Source: Balneolaceae bacterium (GTDB lineage Bacteria; Bacteroidota; Rhodothermia; Balneolales; Balneolaceae). Taken from it: DNA of 64,000 nucleotides. A program made the translations under genes and the position numbers. Position 1 is the stretch's first letter. The number at the start of each line of letters is the position of its first letter. Of this stretch, positions 27,299 to 36,093 are shown in pieces. The notes under the pieces were generated by a model. That model worked only from the letters and a program-made list of their open reading frames with translations, did not search any database and was not told where the DNA came from. The stretch covers positions 2,152,001 to 2,216,000 of the forward strand of contig CP030887.1 of NCBI GenBank assembly GCA_006969905.1. Direction: 5' to 3'.

Positions 27299-27637
27299 AT
27301 GAAAGAGATAAATTGGAGCGAGTTCGAACAAGTAGAACTACGTGTTGGTACCATCATCGAGGCATCCGATTTTCCTGAAGCCAGAAAGCCTGCTTATAAA
27401 CTGGTAGTGGATTTTGGTAAAGAAATAGGGAAAAGAAAATCATCTGCACAAATAACTCATCATTACAATAAAGAAGAGCTTATTGGCCAGCAGGTAGTTG
27501 GGGTTGTGAATTTTCCCTCTAAACAAATTGGCCCCTTTATATCCGAATGTCTGATTACAGGTTTTTATGATGAAGAAGGACACGTTGTTTTAGCCGTACC
27601 ACACAAAAGTGTGCGAAATGGAGCAAAACTGTTGTAA
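27299..27637 (+). CDS. csaA: CsaA-like tRNA-binding domain protein
   Basis: 112 residues, a single tRNA-binding OB domain of the CsaA/Arc1/MetRS-C type. Motifs are the opening VELRVGTIIEASDFPEARKP, the KSSAQITHHY block, VGVVNFPSKQIGPFISE and the final VRNGAKL. CsaA is a small dimeric protein that binds tRNA and was described as a chaperone connected with protein export in Bacillus. Length is exactly that of the family (about 110). Confidence 0.9.
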   Translation: MKEINWSEFEQVELRVGTIIEASDFPEARKPAYKLVVDFGKEIGKRKSSAQITHHYNKEELIGQQVVGVVNFPSKQIGPFISECLITGFYDEEGHVVLAVPHKSVRNGAKLL

Positions 27638-27743
27638 TTACGAAAAATAATTGTGACTCGGAGAATGTTTACACGAAGAAACAAAATTTTGCTTTGTGAG
27701 TAAGAGAGAACTCCTTAGTTTTGGCGCTCAATATTTTACAGCT

Positions 27744-28190
27744 ATGAAGATCATACTTTCATTTTTGTTACTATTCTTTATCGGAACAGAAGTTCTGAAT
27801 GCACAGGAAATATCAATCCCTGATTCTGATCGTACATCCAGTTTTACTTTGCAAATAAAAGGGCTCAGGAAAGCTGAAGGTGAAGTGAGAATTGCGATGT
27901 TTAATTCTAAAGAAGCCTACACAAAAGAGCCTGTTCATGCTGTAGTTCTTCCCGTAGATTCAACCGCTGTAACCTGGGAAGTGGAACAACTTCCGTTTGG
28001 TGAATATGCCATTGCAATTTACCACGATAAGAATACCAATGGAAAACTGGATACGAATATTTTAGGAATACCTAAAGAACGCTATGGGTTTTCCAATAAT
28101 GCACGGGGCAGGTTTGGCCCGGCCTCTTGGTCTGACGCAATGTTTGTGGTAAATAGTTCTTTTCACAAGGTGGAAGTTGAAATAAAGTAA
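27744..28190 (+). CDS. Exported DUF2141 protein
   Basis: 148 residues from the ATG at 27744 (MKIILSFLLLFF), which gives a clean signal peptide ending VLNAQ; the in-frame GTG at 27696 would put 16 polar residues in front. The body is a transthyretin-like beta domain of DUF2141: LRKAEGEVRIAMFNSKEAY, LPFGEYAIAIYHDKNTNGKLDTN with a calcium-type D-x-N-x-N-G loop, and GIPKERYGFSNNARG. Function is unknown; the family is secreted and common in Bacteroidota. Isolated between csaA and a permease gene. Confidence 0.85.
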   Translation: MKIILSFLLLFFIGTEVLNAQEISIPDSDRTSSFTLQIKGLRKAEGEVRIAMFNSKEAYTKEPVHAVVLPVDSTAVTWEVEQLPFGEYAIAIYHDKNTNGKLDTNILGIPKERYGFSNNARGRFGPASWSDAMFVVNSSFHKVEVEIK

Positions 28191-28264
28191 ACTACGTTCA
28201 CTACTTTGAAACACACTTGGGCTATATGCGTAGTTGTTTCCGTTAAAACTACGGGATTCAGAAT

Positions 28265-29479
28265 ATGCAGTATTTCATCAAGTCTATTTTTATAGCGTTA
28301 CAAAACATAAAAGCCAATCCGCTTCATACATTTTTATCGACATTAGGGATTATTATAGGGGTTGCAGCCTTGGTAGGCATATTGGCTTTGGGGGATGGGC
28401 TTGAACAGACAGGCAGGCAGCAACTGGCAAATACCACATCCTTAAATATCATCAACCTGAGTTCAAGGAGTACAAAGACCGTAAATGGGGTCAGGGTTCA
28501 AATCCAGGATCGACCTGTTTTATCGATAGCACAAGCAAGGGAGCTTGAAGAAAATTACAAAGATAAGGCACACCTGGAGTTTTTGGATACCCGCACTACT
28601 GAGATTGCCTACCAGGATTCAGTAATAGGTGCTTATCTGCAAGGAAATATGGAAAACGGACTTTTCTTTGCCCCGGATAGCATGGCTTTAGGAAGATACA
28701 TTTCGAGGGAAGATGTTCAATCTGCAAGGCCTGTTGCAGTTCTGACATACGAAGCAGCTGAACGCCTGTCAGGTTCACCTGAATCCATGATCGGAAAAAA
28801 AATCTTATCTGAAGAAATAGAATATGAAGTCATCGGAGTATTTGAAGAAAAGGAAAGAGACATACCGAAGGTGTTTGTTCCTGTTACAAGTTATTTGCAG
28901 AAAGAGAACCAGCACCCGGATATCACTATGAAGGCATTTAAAGCAGAGGAAATCCCTGAAATTGAAACCGGTTTAAAAAGCTGGCTGGATGAGGCATTTA
29001 CAGAAGGGAGTGATGCATTTATTGTTTCCACCAACAGGGCCAGGGTAGAGCAATTCTCGCAGGGCATTTTATTATTTAAATTAATTATGGGGGCTATTAC
29101 AGGTATTTCTGTTTTAGTAGGCGGGATAGGAGTAATGAATGTATTATTGATTTCGGTAACAGAGCGTACTAAGGAAATTGGAATCCGAAAAGCTACCGGC
29201 GCAAAAAAGAAAGATATTGTGCTTCAGTTTATGGCAGAGTCAGTTACTATTTCATTCGTAGGGTGCGTCATCGGCTGGATAGTTGGCATACTTGGTATTT
29301 TTATTTTTGTGCCTATTGTTAATGCATATACCGAAATAGGGCAGTTCCAGGCAGCAATAGGAGCCGGTACCGTAATGGCTATCTTAATAATTGCCCTTAT
29401 AATTGGTGTTCTTTTTGGAACATATCCAGCCTGGAGAGCAGCACAGTTAACTCCTGTGGATGCAATCAGGCATGAATAG
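28265..29479 (+). CDS. MacB/FtsX-type ABC transporter permease, no ATPase gene nearby
   Basis: 404 residues: first membrane helix (about 20-45) with the STLGIIIGVAALVGILALGDG start, a large periplasmic MacB-PCD domain (about 50-260) and three C-terminal helices of the FtsX domain containing GGIGVMNVLLISVTERTKEI and the conserved IRKATGAKKKDI loop. The end, TPVDAIRHE, is standard. MacB-type permeases couple with an ATPase for mechanotransmission or export, but none is encoded next to it: upstream is DUF2141, downstream the convergent DUF4097 gene. The partner must be elsewhere. Confidence 0.9.
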   Translation: MQYFIKSIFIALQNIKANPLHTFLSTLGIIIGVAALVGILALGDGLEQTGRQQLANTTSLNIINLSSRSTKTVNGVRVQIQDRPVLSIAQARELEENYKDKAHLEFLDTRTTEIAYQDSVIGAYLQGNMENGLFFAPDSMALGRYISREDVQSARPVAVLTYEAAERLSGSPESMIGKKILSEEIEYEVIGVFEEKERDIPKVFVPVTSYLQKENQHPDITMKAFKAEEIPEIETGLKSWLDEAFTEGSDAFIVSTNRARVEQFSQGILLFKLIMGAITGISVLVGGIGVMNVLLISVTERTKEIGIRKATGAKKKDIVLQFMAESVTISFVGCVIGWIVGILGIFIFVPIVNAYTEIGQFQAAIGAGTVMAILIIALIIGVLFGTYPAWRAAQLTPVDAIRHE

Positions 29480-29488
29480 AGCTTCGAA

Positions 29489-30850
29489 CTAAAGTTGCTT
29501 TATAATAATATTTCCACTCCTGTTGCGGATCCGGATTCTTGAATCTGAATCATTTCCAGCTACTCCGGATAGGGAATGCTGATTCCCCTCTTTTATCGAG
29601 TTACGGTCAGAGAGGTTCAAATTAGTTTCTATGTTACCATAACGCAGTTCTAAATCTACAATGCCGGCAAATTTCTGCTTCAATTTTAACTCAACATCTC
29701 CATATTCAGACTTAATGTTTACGTTATCTAATCGGGAATTCGCCTCAATTTTTGCAGAACCAGACCGATTATTAATCTCCAAATTAGAGCCTCTGAAATT
29801 TGCCACTTTGATTGGCAGGTATTGTCCCGAAATATTCAGGTTGTTTTCAAGGCCGTCTATTTCTATTTCTCCTGAACGATTTTCAATACCTACATTTCCG
29901 CCTACATTTTCCAGGTCAATATTAATATAGCTCCCTGTAATAACTATACTTCTCCTAACATCTTTAAGGCTTACAGAAGCTGAACGGCCTTCAATACTCA
30001 CACCGTTGTCACCGGTAATATTTACAGCATTAATATTTACATAGCCACCTTTAACCAATATGTGGGGAGTATTAGAAATATCTACGTTAGCGCTTCTGTT
30101 CTCGATGGTAATACCGCCTTCAATATTTGTTAACTCATGGTTTACATATGGTCCTTTGGCTGTTAATTTTCCCTGGATATCGAAAGCATTTACATTGGCA
30201 CTTCTGTTTGTGATATCAAGCTCTCCATCTATTTTCGATACATTTATTTTTGAATAGCTTGCTTCAAGCTTTACACGCCCGGTGATTTCACGTACATCAA
30301 TATTCGCAGATCTGTTAAAAACTAAAACGTCACCTTTAACATTAACTACTAAAACCCTGCCATAGGGATTATTAATAGTTACATTTTGGTTTACATCCTC
30401 AACTTTAATCTGCCCGCTTCTGTTGTTTACTTCTACACCCCGGTTAAAGGAGCTTACTTCTATATTGGAATAGCGCGTCATTAAGCGGAGCATTATTTCA
30501 GAAGGCATTGTTACCATAAGCTCATGCTTTTTAATGTTGTAATTTGTTTTTCGGTTTTTGTTTTTCGGGAATTCAACTTTGATTAAAGCCCGTCCACCTT
30601 CCGATTCCAGCAAGGGTTCAAAATTTTCAAAGTAGTGCTCATAAGCTTCGCGGTTTCCGTCAAAGTTGTAGGTATAGGTAATTTCCTGGGTATTTGAATT
30701 ACCTTGAACAGATATTTTCATTCCGGCTTCTATTCTCCAGGCCAATTCATCAAAATCAGCTGCATCAAACGAACCATTTTTTGTTCCTGACTGGGAATAA
30801 ACTGACAGGGGAAGTACAATAATTGTGAGTGTTAAAAGAATTTTCTTCAT
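29489..30850 (-). CDS. Exported DUF4097-type beta-solenoid protein with alternating NRS and Tyr turns
   Basis: 453 residues with a signal peptide (MKKILLTLTIIVLPLSVYSQ). From about residue 120 it is a regular repeat of coils of about 21 residues, alternately turning at NRSA/NRSG (eight copies: NRSGQIKV, NRSANIDV, NRSANVNA, NRSANVDI and so on) and at xYxx (RYSNIEV, SYSKINV, GYVNINA, SYINIDL, EYGDVEL, RYGNIET). This is the DUF4097 right-handed beta-helix pattern in long form. The start codon overlaps the stop of the anti-sigma-like gene (ATGA), so it is the third gene of the ECF sigma operon. No catalytic residues are evident; a surface or periplasmic adhesive or sensing role is a guess. Confidence 0.8.
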   Translation of the reverse strand: MKKILLTLTIIVLPLSVYSQSGTKNGSFDAADFDELAWRIEAGMKISVQGNSNTQEITYTYNFDGNREAYEHYFENFEPLLESEGGRALIKVEFPKNKNRKTNYNIKKHELMVTMPSEIMLRLMTRYSNIEVSSFNRGVEVNNRSGQIKVEDVNQNVTINNPYGRVLVVNVKGDVLVFNRSANIDVREITGRVKLEASYSKINVSKIDGELDITNRSANVNAFDIQGKLTAKGPYVNHELTNIEGGITIENRSANVDISNTPHILVKGGYVNINAVNITGDNGVSIEGRSASVSLKDVRRSIVITGSYINIDLENVGGNVGIENRSGEIEIDGLENNLNISGQYLPIKVANFRGSNLEINNRSGSAKIEANSRLDNVNIKSEYGDVELKLKQKFAGIVDLELRYGNIETNLNLSDRNSIKEGNQHSLSGVAGNDSDSRIRIRNRSGNIIIKQL

Positions 30851-31344
30851 GATTTTGTCTCCTCGTTAAGTAAAAGGTCTCTGTAAAAATCCAGTTTTGT
30901 TGCGTAAAGTTGTTTAAGGTTACTTTGCTTTGATGGCGTTGCTCCATGTAAAAGCATATCCGTTTTCAGTTCTTCTATAAGCTGATCGATTTCGGCAATC
31001 GCTTCCGCTGTTGATTTAATTGAAGACTTGTTCTGGCTCTCTGCCTGTTCAATAAGTATTGGCGTAATCTCCTTAAGTTGGTCTGTGGCTGTGCTTAGTG
31101 CCGTGTACATTCTCTCTGTTGATAGTCGCGTATCACTAAGCATATATTTTGTAGTTGAATAAATTCCAATCCCGGCAAATAGAAGTAGCAAGGCGGCTGC
31201 ATTTCCTATCCAAAAACTCCTCCAGTGGAAAGAGTTTTCCGGGTTAATTGTCGGTGAAAGGTGAGATTGTATGGCAGACCACATTTTTTCCTTCTCCTGT
31301 CCGGTTGGTAAATCTATATCGGGATATATTTTTTGCTTATCCAT
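30847..31344 (-). CDS. Single-pass membrane protein, probable anti-sigma factor
   Basis: 165 residues: a short cytoplasmic N-terminus (about 1-45, with PTGQEKEKMWSAIQSHLSP), one membrane helix (about 46-66, IGNAAALLLLFAGIGIYS) and a helical coiled-coil-like periplasmic part (about 75-160). This cytoplasm-TM-periplasm plan, and the overlap of 8 bp with an ECF sigma gene upstream and 4 bp with DUF4097 downstream, make it the likely anti-sigma factor. No zinc-binding HxxxCxxC ASD motif is visible, so the sigma-binding fold is unproven. Confidence 0.6.
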   Translation of the reverse strand: MDKQKIYPDIDLPTGQEKEKMWSAIQSHLSPTINPENSFHWRSFWIGNAAALLLLFAGIGIYSTTKYMLSDTRLSTERMYTALSTATDQLKEITPILIEQAESQNKSSIKSTAEAIAEIDQLIEELKTDMLLHGATPSKQSNLKQLYATKLDFYRDLLLNEETKS

Positions 31345-31864
31345 GTTGTGTGATTTTTCTAAGTTCTTTTTTAGCCCTGTGCAAGGTTACCCTGGAAGCA
31401 CTTTCTGTGATACCAAGCATTGCACTGATTTCTTCGTGGCTATATTCTTCAGCTATATGAAGGAGTACAATTAACCTCTTATCAATTGAAAGCGATTTCA
31501 AAGCTTGTTTGGTCAAATCCCATGTTTCGGTATCTCGGTTTGTTCCAACTTCATTATCATATAAAACATCATCGGCTAACTCTTCAAAGTGAATTTCTTT
31601 TCGTTTATCTGTCCTCATTTCATTCAGCCCGATTGTAAACAACCAGGTTTTGAATCGTGATTTATACTGAAACTGGTTAAGCCGGGTAAACGCTTTTATA
31701 AACGTTCTCTGGCACCAGTCCTGCACATCTGTACGATTTTCAGAAAACTGAGCAAGGAATTGAAATAACTCTCTGATATGAAGCTCATAAAGATGCTTAT
31801 AAGAGGGCTGATGACCTTTCTTTGCTTGTGAGATAATTAATTGTTCTTCAGCTTTGGAAATCAA
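31337..31864 (-). CDS. ECF-type RNA polymerase sigma factor
   Basis: 175 residues. Region 2 is recognisable (LYELHIRELFQFLAQFSENR, then DVQDWCQRTFIKAFTRLNQF and KTWLFTIGLNEM), and region 4 shows a helix-turn-helix in EEYSHEEISAMLGITESASR followed by VTLHRAKKELRK. It would direct RNA polymerase to a stress or envelope regulon, held by the membrane protein encoded next. Start is TTG at 31862-31864. First gene of sigma/anti-sigma/DUF4097. Confidence 0.92.
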   Translation of the reverse strand: MISKAEEQLIISQAKKGHQPSYKHLYELHIRELFQFLAQFSENRTDVQDWCQRTFIKAFTRLNQFQYKSRFKTWLFTIGLNEMRTDKRKEIHFEELADDVLYDNEVGTNRDTETWDLTKQALKSLSIDKRLIVLLHIAEEYSHEEISAMLGITESASRVTLHRAKKELRKITQHG

Positions 31865-31965
31865 TGTCTGTTCTATTTGATACTTAGATGCAATGCAATG
31901 ATGAAATGTTACACGAATACATCTAAAACAAAACTTTTAAATAAAAATGGGCAATGAATGCTTTT

Positions 31966-31992
31966 AGCATAAGAATGCTAGCATCAAGATGC
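31966..31992. promoter_or_regulatory. Two adjacent small palindromes between the sigma operon and the basic exported protein gene
   Basis: AGCAT-AAGA-ATGCT (31966-31979) and GCATC-AA-GATGC (31981-31992) lie side by side in the 199-bp divergent gap. A third imperfect one, around CTTATTGC/GCGATAAG, follows at about 32020-32040. They could be operator sites or leader hairpins for the divergent genes; no clear TAnnTTTG box was found beside them. Confidence 0.35.
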
Positions 31993-32063
31993 GAAAAACG
32001 AGCCTTCAATAAATGCGTTACTTATTGCAAGCGATAAGCGCATAACTCTAAACAGGAGGCATT

Positions 32064-32690
32064 ATGAAACGGCAAATAACTCTAACTATCATTATCAGCT
32101 TTTTTGTGATAACAGGTTTTTCACACGCTCAATCATACACAATGAGAGTGAACTACGGTGCCGGAGACATTTGGAAGAATCATGAGTATTCCAGGTGGGA
32201 TTTAAAACAAGACATCATAGAGTTGGAAAGTTTTCAGCACAAAGTAGATCGTTTTATAATAGCCACAGAACGGCAGCAGGTAATTAGAGCCCGAAGAATT
32301 AAGAGTGATATCATAGACCTGATGCACAAAGAAATCCGGGATACCCGGTATAAAATACGTGCAGCAAAACAGGAGTTACGCTATGAACATAACTCAGGTT
32401 TACGAAATAAAAGAAATAGAGGTCACGCTTATGGAAAACGAAATAGTGGTTCTGGTATTAAAAAACGGGATTATATAGATGATCGAAGAGACTTGAAACG
32501 CCTGAATAATAGGTTAAACCGACAAATTGAAATAGCCTTTAAGCTTGAGAACCTATTTCTGGATCGTTCTCATAAATATTGGAAGCAGGCAAGAAAGCAC
32601 GAGCGATTAATGAGCCGTTTTGAGGAAACCCTCCATGCCGATATTGATCAAAGCCGTTCTGAATTAAGAGAAGACAGGTTCAGGAACTAA
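32064..32690 (+). CDS. Exported basic helical protein of unknown function
   Basis: 208 residues with a signal peptide (ITLTIIISFFVITGFSHAQ). The mature part is very rich in Arg, Lys, Asp and Glu and predicted as long helices (about 45-110 and 135-205), with a glycine/asparagine/arginine-rich linker (about 112-135, RNKRNRGHAYGKRN). No known domain was recognised; general composition recalls small periplasmic helical stress proteins (Spy/CpxP), without their LTxxQ motif. An AGGAGG site precedes the ATG. It is divergent from the ECF sigma operon, which may control it. A terminator follows directly. Confidence 0.65.
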   Translation: MKRQITLTIIISFFVITGFSHAQSYTMRVNYGAGDIWKNHEYSRWDLKQDIIELESFQHKVDRFIIATERQQVIRARRIKSDIIDLMHKEIRDTRYKIRAAKQELRYEHNSGLRNKRNRGHAYGKRNSGSGIKKRDYIDDRRDLKRLNNRLNRQIEIAFKLENLFLDRSHKYWKQARKHERLMSRFEETLHADIDQSRSELREDRFRN

Positions 32691-32692
32691 GT

Positions 32693-32718
32693 AAAAGCCT
32701 CCAAATGGAGGCTTTTTT
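32693..32718. terminator. Bidirectional terminator, overlapping the GNAT stop codon
   Basis: Stem AAAAGCCTCC / GGAGGCTTTT with loop AAAT and further T on the plus strand. It sits just after the stop of the basic exported protein and reaches into the stop codon of the convergent acetyltransferase gene. Confidence 0.85.
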
Positions 32719-32995
32719 ATGTTACATCATGGAGTTCTTTATTCCTCCTGAAAACAACTCGTGCATAAGGGCATAAAGGAAGTATTTTAAGATCATAGTT
32801 TCTTGCGTAGTCTGCTGCATGGAATACTAATTTTTTGCCAAATCCTTCACCCCTATACTTATCCGATACTTCGGTATGATCAATGATAATTTTTTTGGGC
32901 CCTGCTTTTGAATAAGTCATTTCGGCCGCTCTTATTCCATCTCTTTCGATATAGAAAGCTCCCTTGGTTTCCGATTCTTCATGTTGAATATTCAT
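32717..32995 (-). CDS. Small GNAT-type N-acetyltransferase (NATD1-like)
   Basis: 92 residues, the compact GCN5-related form. The acetyl-CoA pyrophosphate loop is VSDKYRGEGFGKKLV; the substrate side has IDHTEV before it, and LKILPLCPYARVVFRRN after it closes the domain, as in NATD1/YjdJ proteins. The acceptor is unknown. Cytoplasmic. Monocistronic, sharing a terminator with the convergent gene. Confidence 0.85.
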   Translation of the reverse strand: MNIQHEESETKGAFYIERDGIRAAEMTYSKAGPKKIIIDHTEVSDKYRGEGFGKKLVFHAADYARNYDLKILPLCPYARVVFRRNKELHDVT

Positions 32996-33045
32996 ATACT
33001 GTAATGAGTTTGTTTTGGAAAGATAATCGGCAAAACTATATCTAA

Positions 33046-33924
33046 ATGAAACGTATGAAAACTTTTTTGTGCATTACCTCTCTGGTAATGATGATGTTTG
33101 ATTCAAGTCTGGTGCTTGCACAGTTCAATTTCACAAAAGAAAAGGGAAAGAAGTTAGAGCCATACAAGCGAATAGATAATCCGGCAAGAGACGAAGTTTC
33201 AGGAATGGTAAAAAGCAAACAACTGCCAAATGTGTTCTGGGTTCATGGAGATTCGGGTACAGAACCAAGAATTTATATGATTGATGCAGATGGTGAACTG
33301 GCAGGTGGAAAAAAATATAAAGGGCATAAACTGGATGGGATCAGGAATAATGATTGGGAAGATATTGCCGTTGATGATGAGGGAAATATAATTGTAGCAG
33401 ACATTGGCAATAATTGTAAATGCAGGGAAGATTTATCATTGATTTTTCTCGAAGAGCCGAATTCTTCTGATAAAGAGATTCAAAAAACCATGGTGTATCC
33501 AATCGTTTACCCATCCAAAGAAGGGTTTTTAAACAGGGTTTTCAAAAGTACCCCTAACGCAGAGGCCGTTTTTTATTTGGATACAGTATTTATACTTACA
33601 AAAGAGGAAGGGGGCAGGGATACCCGTTTACTGAAATTGCAGAACCCGAAAGAAGATGAGACTAATACGCTTATTGAAGTTGAAGAATTTGACTTTGATA
33701 GTGAAGTAACCGGAGCTGATGTATCTCCGGATAAACAGCACCTGGCGGTTTTGACGTACCAGTCTGTATGGGTTTTTCCAGTTGATGGAACTCCTTCTTT
33801 TTTCGATGGAGATGTACAATGGTTAAGGTTTCGCGCAAACCAGGTAGAAAGCATAGCTTTTCACAATAATAAGACTCTGATTATTGCTGAGGAGAATGGG
33901 GAGCTTTATAGGATCGATTTATAG
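33046..33924 (+). CDS. Exported beta-propeller-like protein
   Basis: 292 residues with a signal peptide ending VLAQ. It has repeated four-stranded segments of beta-propeller type: VSGMVKSKQLPNVFWVHGDSG, the NDWEDIAVDDEGNIIVADIGNN blade, EVTGADVSPDKQHLAVLTYQSVW (written here in parts) and a last IIAEENGELYRIDL blade. The DWEDIAVD...VADIGNN pattern occurs in secreted Bacteroidota proteins that resemble phytase/SdiA-regulated esterase-like propellers; no activity can be assigned. Its stop codon directly abuts that of the convergent membrane protein gene. M1 or M4 could start translation. Confidence 0.65.
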   Translation: MKRMKTFLCITSLVMMMFDSSLVLAQFNFTKEKGKKLEPYKRIDNPARDEVSGMVKSKQLPNVFWVHGDSGTEPRIYMIDADGELAGGKKYKGHKLDGIRNNDWEDIAVDDEGNIIVADIGNNCKCREDLSLIFLEEPNSSDKEIQKTMVYPIVYPSKEGFLNRVFKSTPNAEAVFYLDTVFILTKEEGGRDTRLLKLQNPKEDETNTLIEVEEFDFDSEVTGADVSPDKQHLAVLTYQSVWVFPVDGTPSFFDGDVQWLRFRANQVESIAFHNNKTLIIAEENGELYRIDL

Positions 33925-34440
33925 CTACTCAATTATATAATCAGGATTATTTAGCTTCTGTTGATCAGTAAATGAGAGATCAAGCATCTCAATGAGCTCC
34001 ATCTTTTTTGGGAATACTCTGATCATTTGAATCAAGCTTAGTGCAGCTACAACAACAAAAGCTATGTGTAATGTTAGCATTAGAAATACAAGAGCTACTA
34101 ATGCCGAGGCTTCCAAAGTTACTGCCTGAATCAACTTTCCTTGACGGTAGGCGGCTAATTTTTTAGCAAAACTCATATCTTTTTTGGCTTTAGAAACCAA
34201 TTTTTTAAAAACGGCATCACCTGTAAAAGTCATTATTGCCAACAGGGCAATGCTTCCAAGAACAAGGTAAATCGTCAATTCCTGGTCAAAGACCACTAAA
34301 GGAAGTATGTCAAGAATAAAAAGTACAAGTACTACAATACCAAGATTAATTATACCCAAAATGAAAGCACCAAACAGAATAGTAGCCGCTTTAAAATATG
34401 CTGCAATCGTTTGGGACTGGTTCTGAGTTTGATATTTCAT
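33925..34440 (-). CDS. Small membrane protein in the menaquinone operon
   Basis: 171 residues with four probable membrane helices (about 18-45, 55-75, 105-125, 128-142) and charged loops. No family was recognised. Its ATG overlaps the menB stop by 4 bp, so it is translated with the menF-menD-menH-menB operon as the last gene. That invites a link to membrane quinone steps, for example carrying or organising DHNA/MK, but nothing in the sequence proves it. Confidence 0.7.
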   Translation of the reverse strand: MKYQTQNQSQTIAAYFKAATILFGAFILGIINLGIVVLVLFILDILPLVVFDQELTIYLVLGSIALLAIMTFTGDAVFKKLVSKAKKDMSFAKKLAAYRQGKLIQAVTLEASALVALVFLMLTLHIAFVVVAALSLIQMIRVFPKKMELIEMLDLSFTDQQKLNNPDYIIE

Positions 34441-35273
34441 GATGGGCTACGGTTGAATTTATCCCAATTAGGTTTTCTTTTTTCAAGAAATGCATTTTTA
34501 CCTTCTTCTGCCTCTTCAGTCATATAGGCCAGCCGGGTCGCTTCTCCGGCAAATACCTGTTGCCCAACCAAGCCATCGTCAATCAGGTTGAAAGCAAATT
34601 TTATCATTTTAATGGCTGTGGGGCTTTTCTCCAGTATTTCCTGTGCCCATTCATACGCTGTTTCTTCGAGTTTATCATGGGGAACAACAGCATTGACCAT
34701 TCCCATTTCAAAAGCTTCCTGGGCTGAGTAGTTTCTTCCCAAAAAGAATATCTCACGTGCTCTTTTCTGTCCAATTTGACGAGCAAGAAGTGCAGAACCA
34801 AACCCTCCGTCAAAACTGGCAACATCTGCATCTGTTTGCTTAAAAATAGCATGTTCTTTACTCGCAAGAGTCATATCGCAGGTAACATGTAAACTATGGC
34901 CTCCCCCAACAGCCCATCCCGGAACAACGGCAATTACCACTTTTGGCATAAATCGGATTAATCGCTGAAGCTCAAGCACATTTAACCGGGGAATACCATC
35001 GTCAGCTTTGTATCCTGTTTTAGAGCGGACATTTTGATCTCCTCCCGAACAAAAAGAATATTTTCCGTCTTTAGGAGAGGGGCCTTCGGCGCTCAACAAA
35101 ACCACACCAATATCATTGTCTTCCTTAGCATCTGTAAAAGCCTCAAACATTTCAAAGAGAGTTTTTGGGCGAAATGCATTTCGTACTTCAGGTCGATTGA
35201 ATGCAATGCGCGCAACCCCATTCTGCTTTTTATAAGTAATATCTTCGTATTGTTTTACGGTTATCCAGTTCAT
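34437..35273 (-). CDS. menB: 1,4-Dihydroxy-2-naphthoyl-CoA synthase
   Basis: 278 residues of the crotonase superfamily: FNRPEVRNAFRP, the CSGGDQNVR oxyanion segment, WAVGGGHSLHVTCDMTLAS, and SFDGGFGSALLARQIGQKRA, the MenB-specific active-site block. The bicarbonate-dependent branch of MenB has a Gly at the position where other crotonases have Glu (VGGGHSL), as here. The enzyme cyclises OSB-CoA to DHNA-CoA. It overlaps menH by 4 bp upstream and the membrane protein gene by 4 bp downstream. Confidence 0.96.
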   Translation of the reverse strand: MNWITVKQYEDITYKKQNGVARIAFNRPEVRNAFRPKTLFEMFEAFTDAKEDNDIGVVLLSAEGPSPKDGKYSFCSGGDQNVRSKTGYKADDGIPRLNVLELQRLIRFMPKVVIAVVPGWAVGGGHSLHVTCDMTLASKEHAIFKQTDADVASFDGGFGSALLARQIGQKRAREIFFLGRNYSAQEAFEMGMVNAVVPHDKLEETAYEWAQEILEKSPTAIKMIKFAFNLIDDGLVGQQVFAGEATRLAYMTEEAEEGKNAFLEKRKPNWDKFNRSPS

Positions 35274-36091
35274 GATAAGTAGTTCGTTTTAATAAATTCT
35301 TCCAACAATGAAATATACTCTTCGGGTTGATCGAAATGTACTCTATGTGCAGCATCTTTAATAATTGAAAGGGAACAGTTATCGATCTTTTTAAGCATGG
35401 AATTCATGATGCTAACAAACTTTGTATCAAGGCCTCCTGCAATAAGCTTTACAGGTATGGCTAATTGATGGAGTAAGTTCCCCAAAAAAGGCATTGTTCC
35501 TGTTCCAAACCCTAGAAGGGAGTTACCCATCCACACAGGATTTTGATTGTTCTGGATATGAGATATAGTGCTTTTTTGTTGTTCAGATGCTTCCCCTGCT
35601 TTAAAAAGAGACATATCATCCCATTTCTTTAAAAAACTTTCAAAATTACTCATTATTGAATCTGCACGTTGTGCATCAAGTGCCTGACGGGCCTGGCGCT
35701 CCTGTGGGTTTTCTAAGCCAAATGTGGTACTCTCAAGGATTAAGCCCCGGAACAAATCAGGTCTTTGCAGGCAACACTGAATAGCAAGTCTTCCTCCCAT
35801 ACTGTACCCTAAAAGGTAAAGCGGAGTAGGGAATTGTTCTGATATCAACTTGCAAATATCAGCAATCTGCTCTTTTGATGAAAAACGATAATGCATTTCT
35901 GAGCCATCTGTTTCACCATGCCCGAGTAAGTCAATGGTAATTGGGTTGCAAAAACCAATAAGCGAAGGAATAAGATGTTTGAACGAATGGCTGCTTCCCA
36001 TAAATCCATGGAGCAAAACCAGGTAAGGCAAATTATCGTTTTGCTCGTGGACCTCGAAATGATAGGATATTCCTCTGATCCTGATCTTCAT
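35270..36091 (-). CDS. menH: SHCHC synthase-like alpha/beta hydrolase
   Basis: 273 residues from the ATG at 36089-36091 (MKIRIRGISYHFEV); an upstream in-frame ATG inside menD at 36118 is possible. The alpha/beta-hydrolase triad is visible: nucleophile in LLGYSMGGRLAIQ, Asp in AGGLDTKFV and His in AAHRVHFDQP, with LHGFMGSSHSF for the oxyanion. MenH eliminates pyruvate from SEPHCHC to give SHCHC. The LESTTFGLENPQERQAR stretch resembles the lid of MenH proteins. The position between menD and menB supports the call. Confidence 0.88.
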   Translation of the reverse strand: MKIRIRGISYHFEVHEQNDNLPYLVLLHGFMGSSHSFKHLIPSLIGFCNPITIDLLGHGETDGSEMHYRFSSKEQIADICKLISEQFPTPLYLLGYSMGGRLAIQCCLQRPDLFRGLILESTTFGLENPQERQARQALDAQRADSIMSNFESFLKKWDDMSLFKAGEASEQQKSTISHIQNNQNPVWMGNSLLGFGTGTMPFLGNLLHQLAIPVKLIAGGLDTKFVSIMNSMLKKIDNCSLSIIKDAAHRVHFDQPEEYISLLEEFIKTNYLS

Positions 36092-36093
36092 GG

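Noticed and set aside
28490-28510. tRNA T-loop-like GGTTCAAATCC
   Set aside because: It lies inside the MacB-like coding sequence and no cloverleaf can be drawn around it; no tRNA gene was found in the window.
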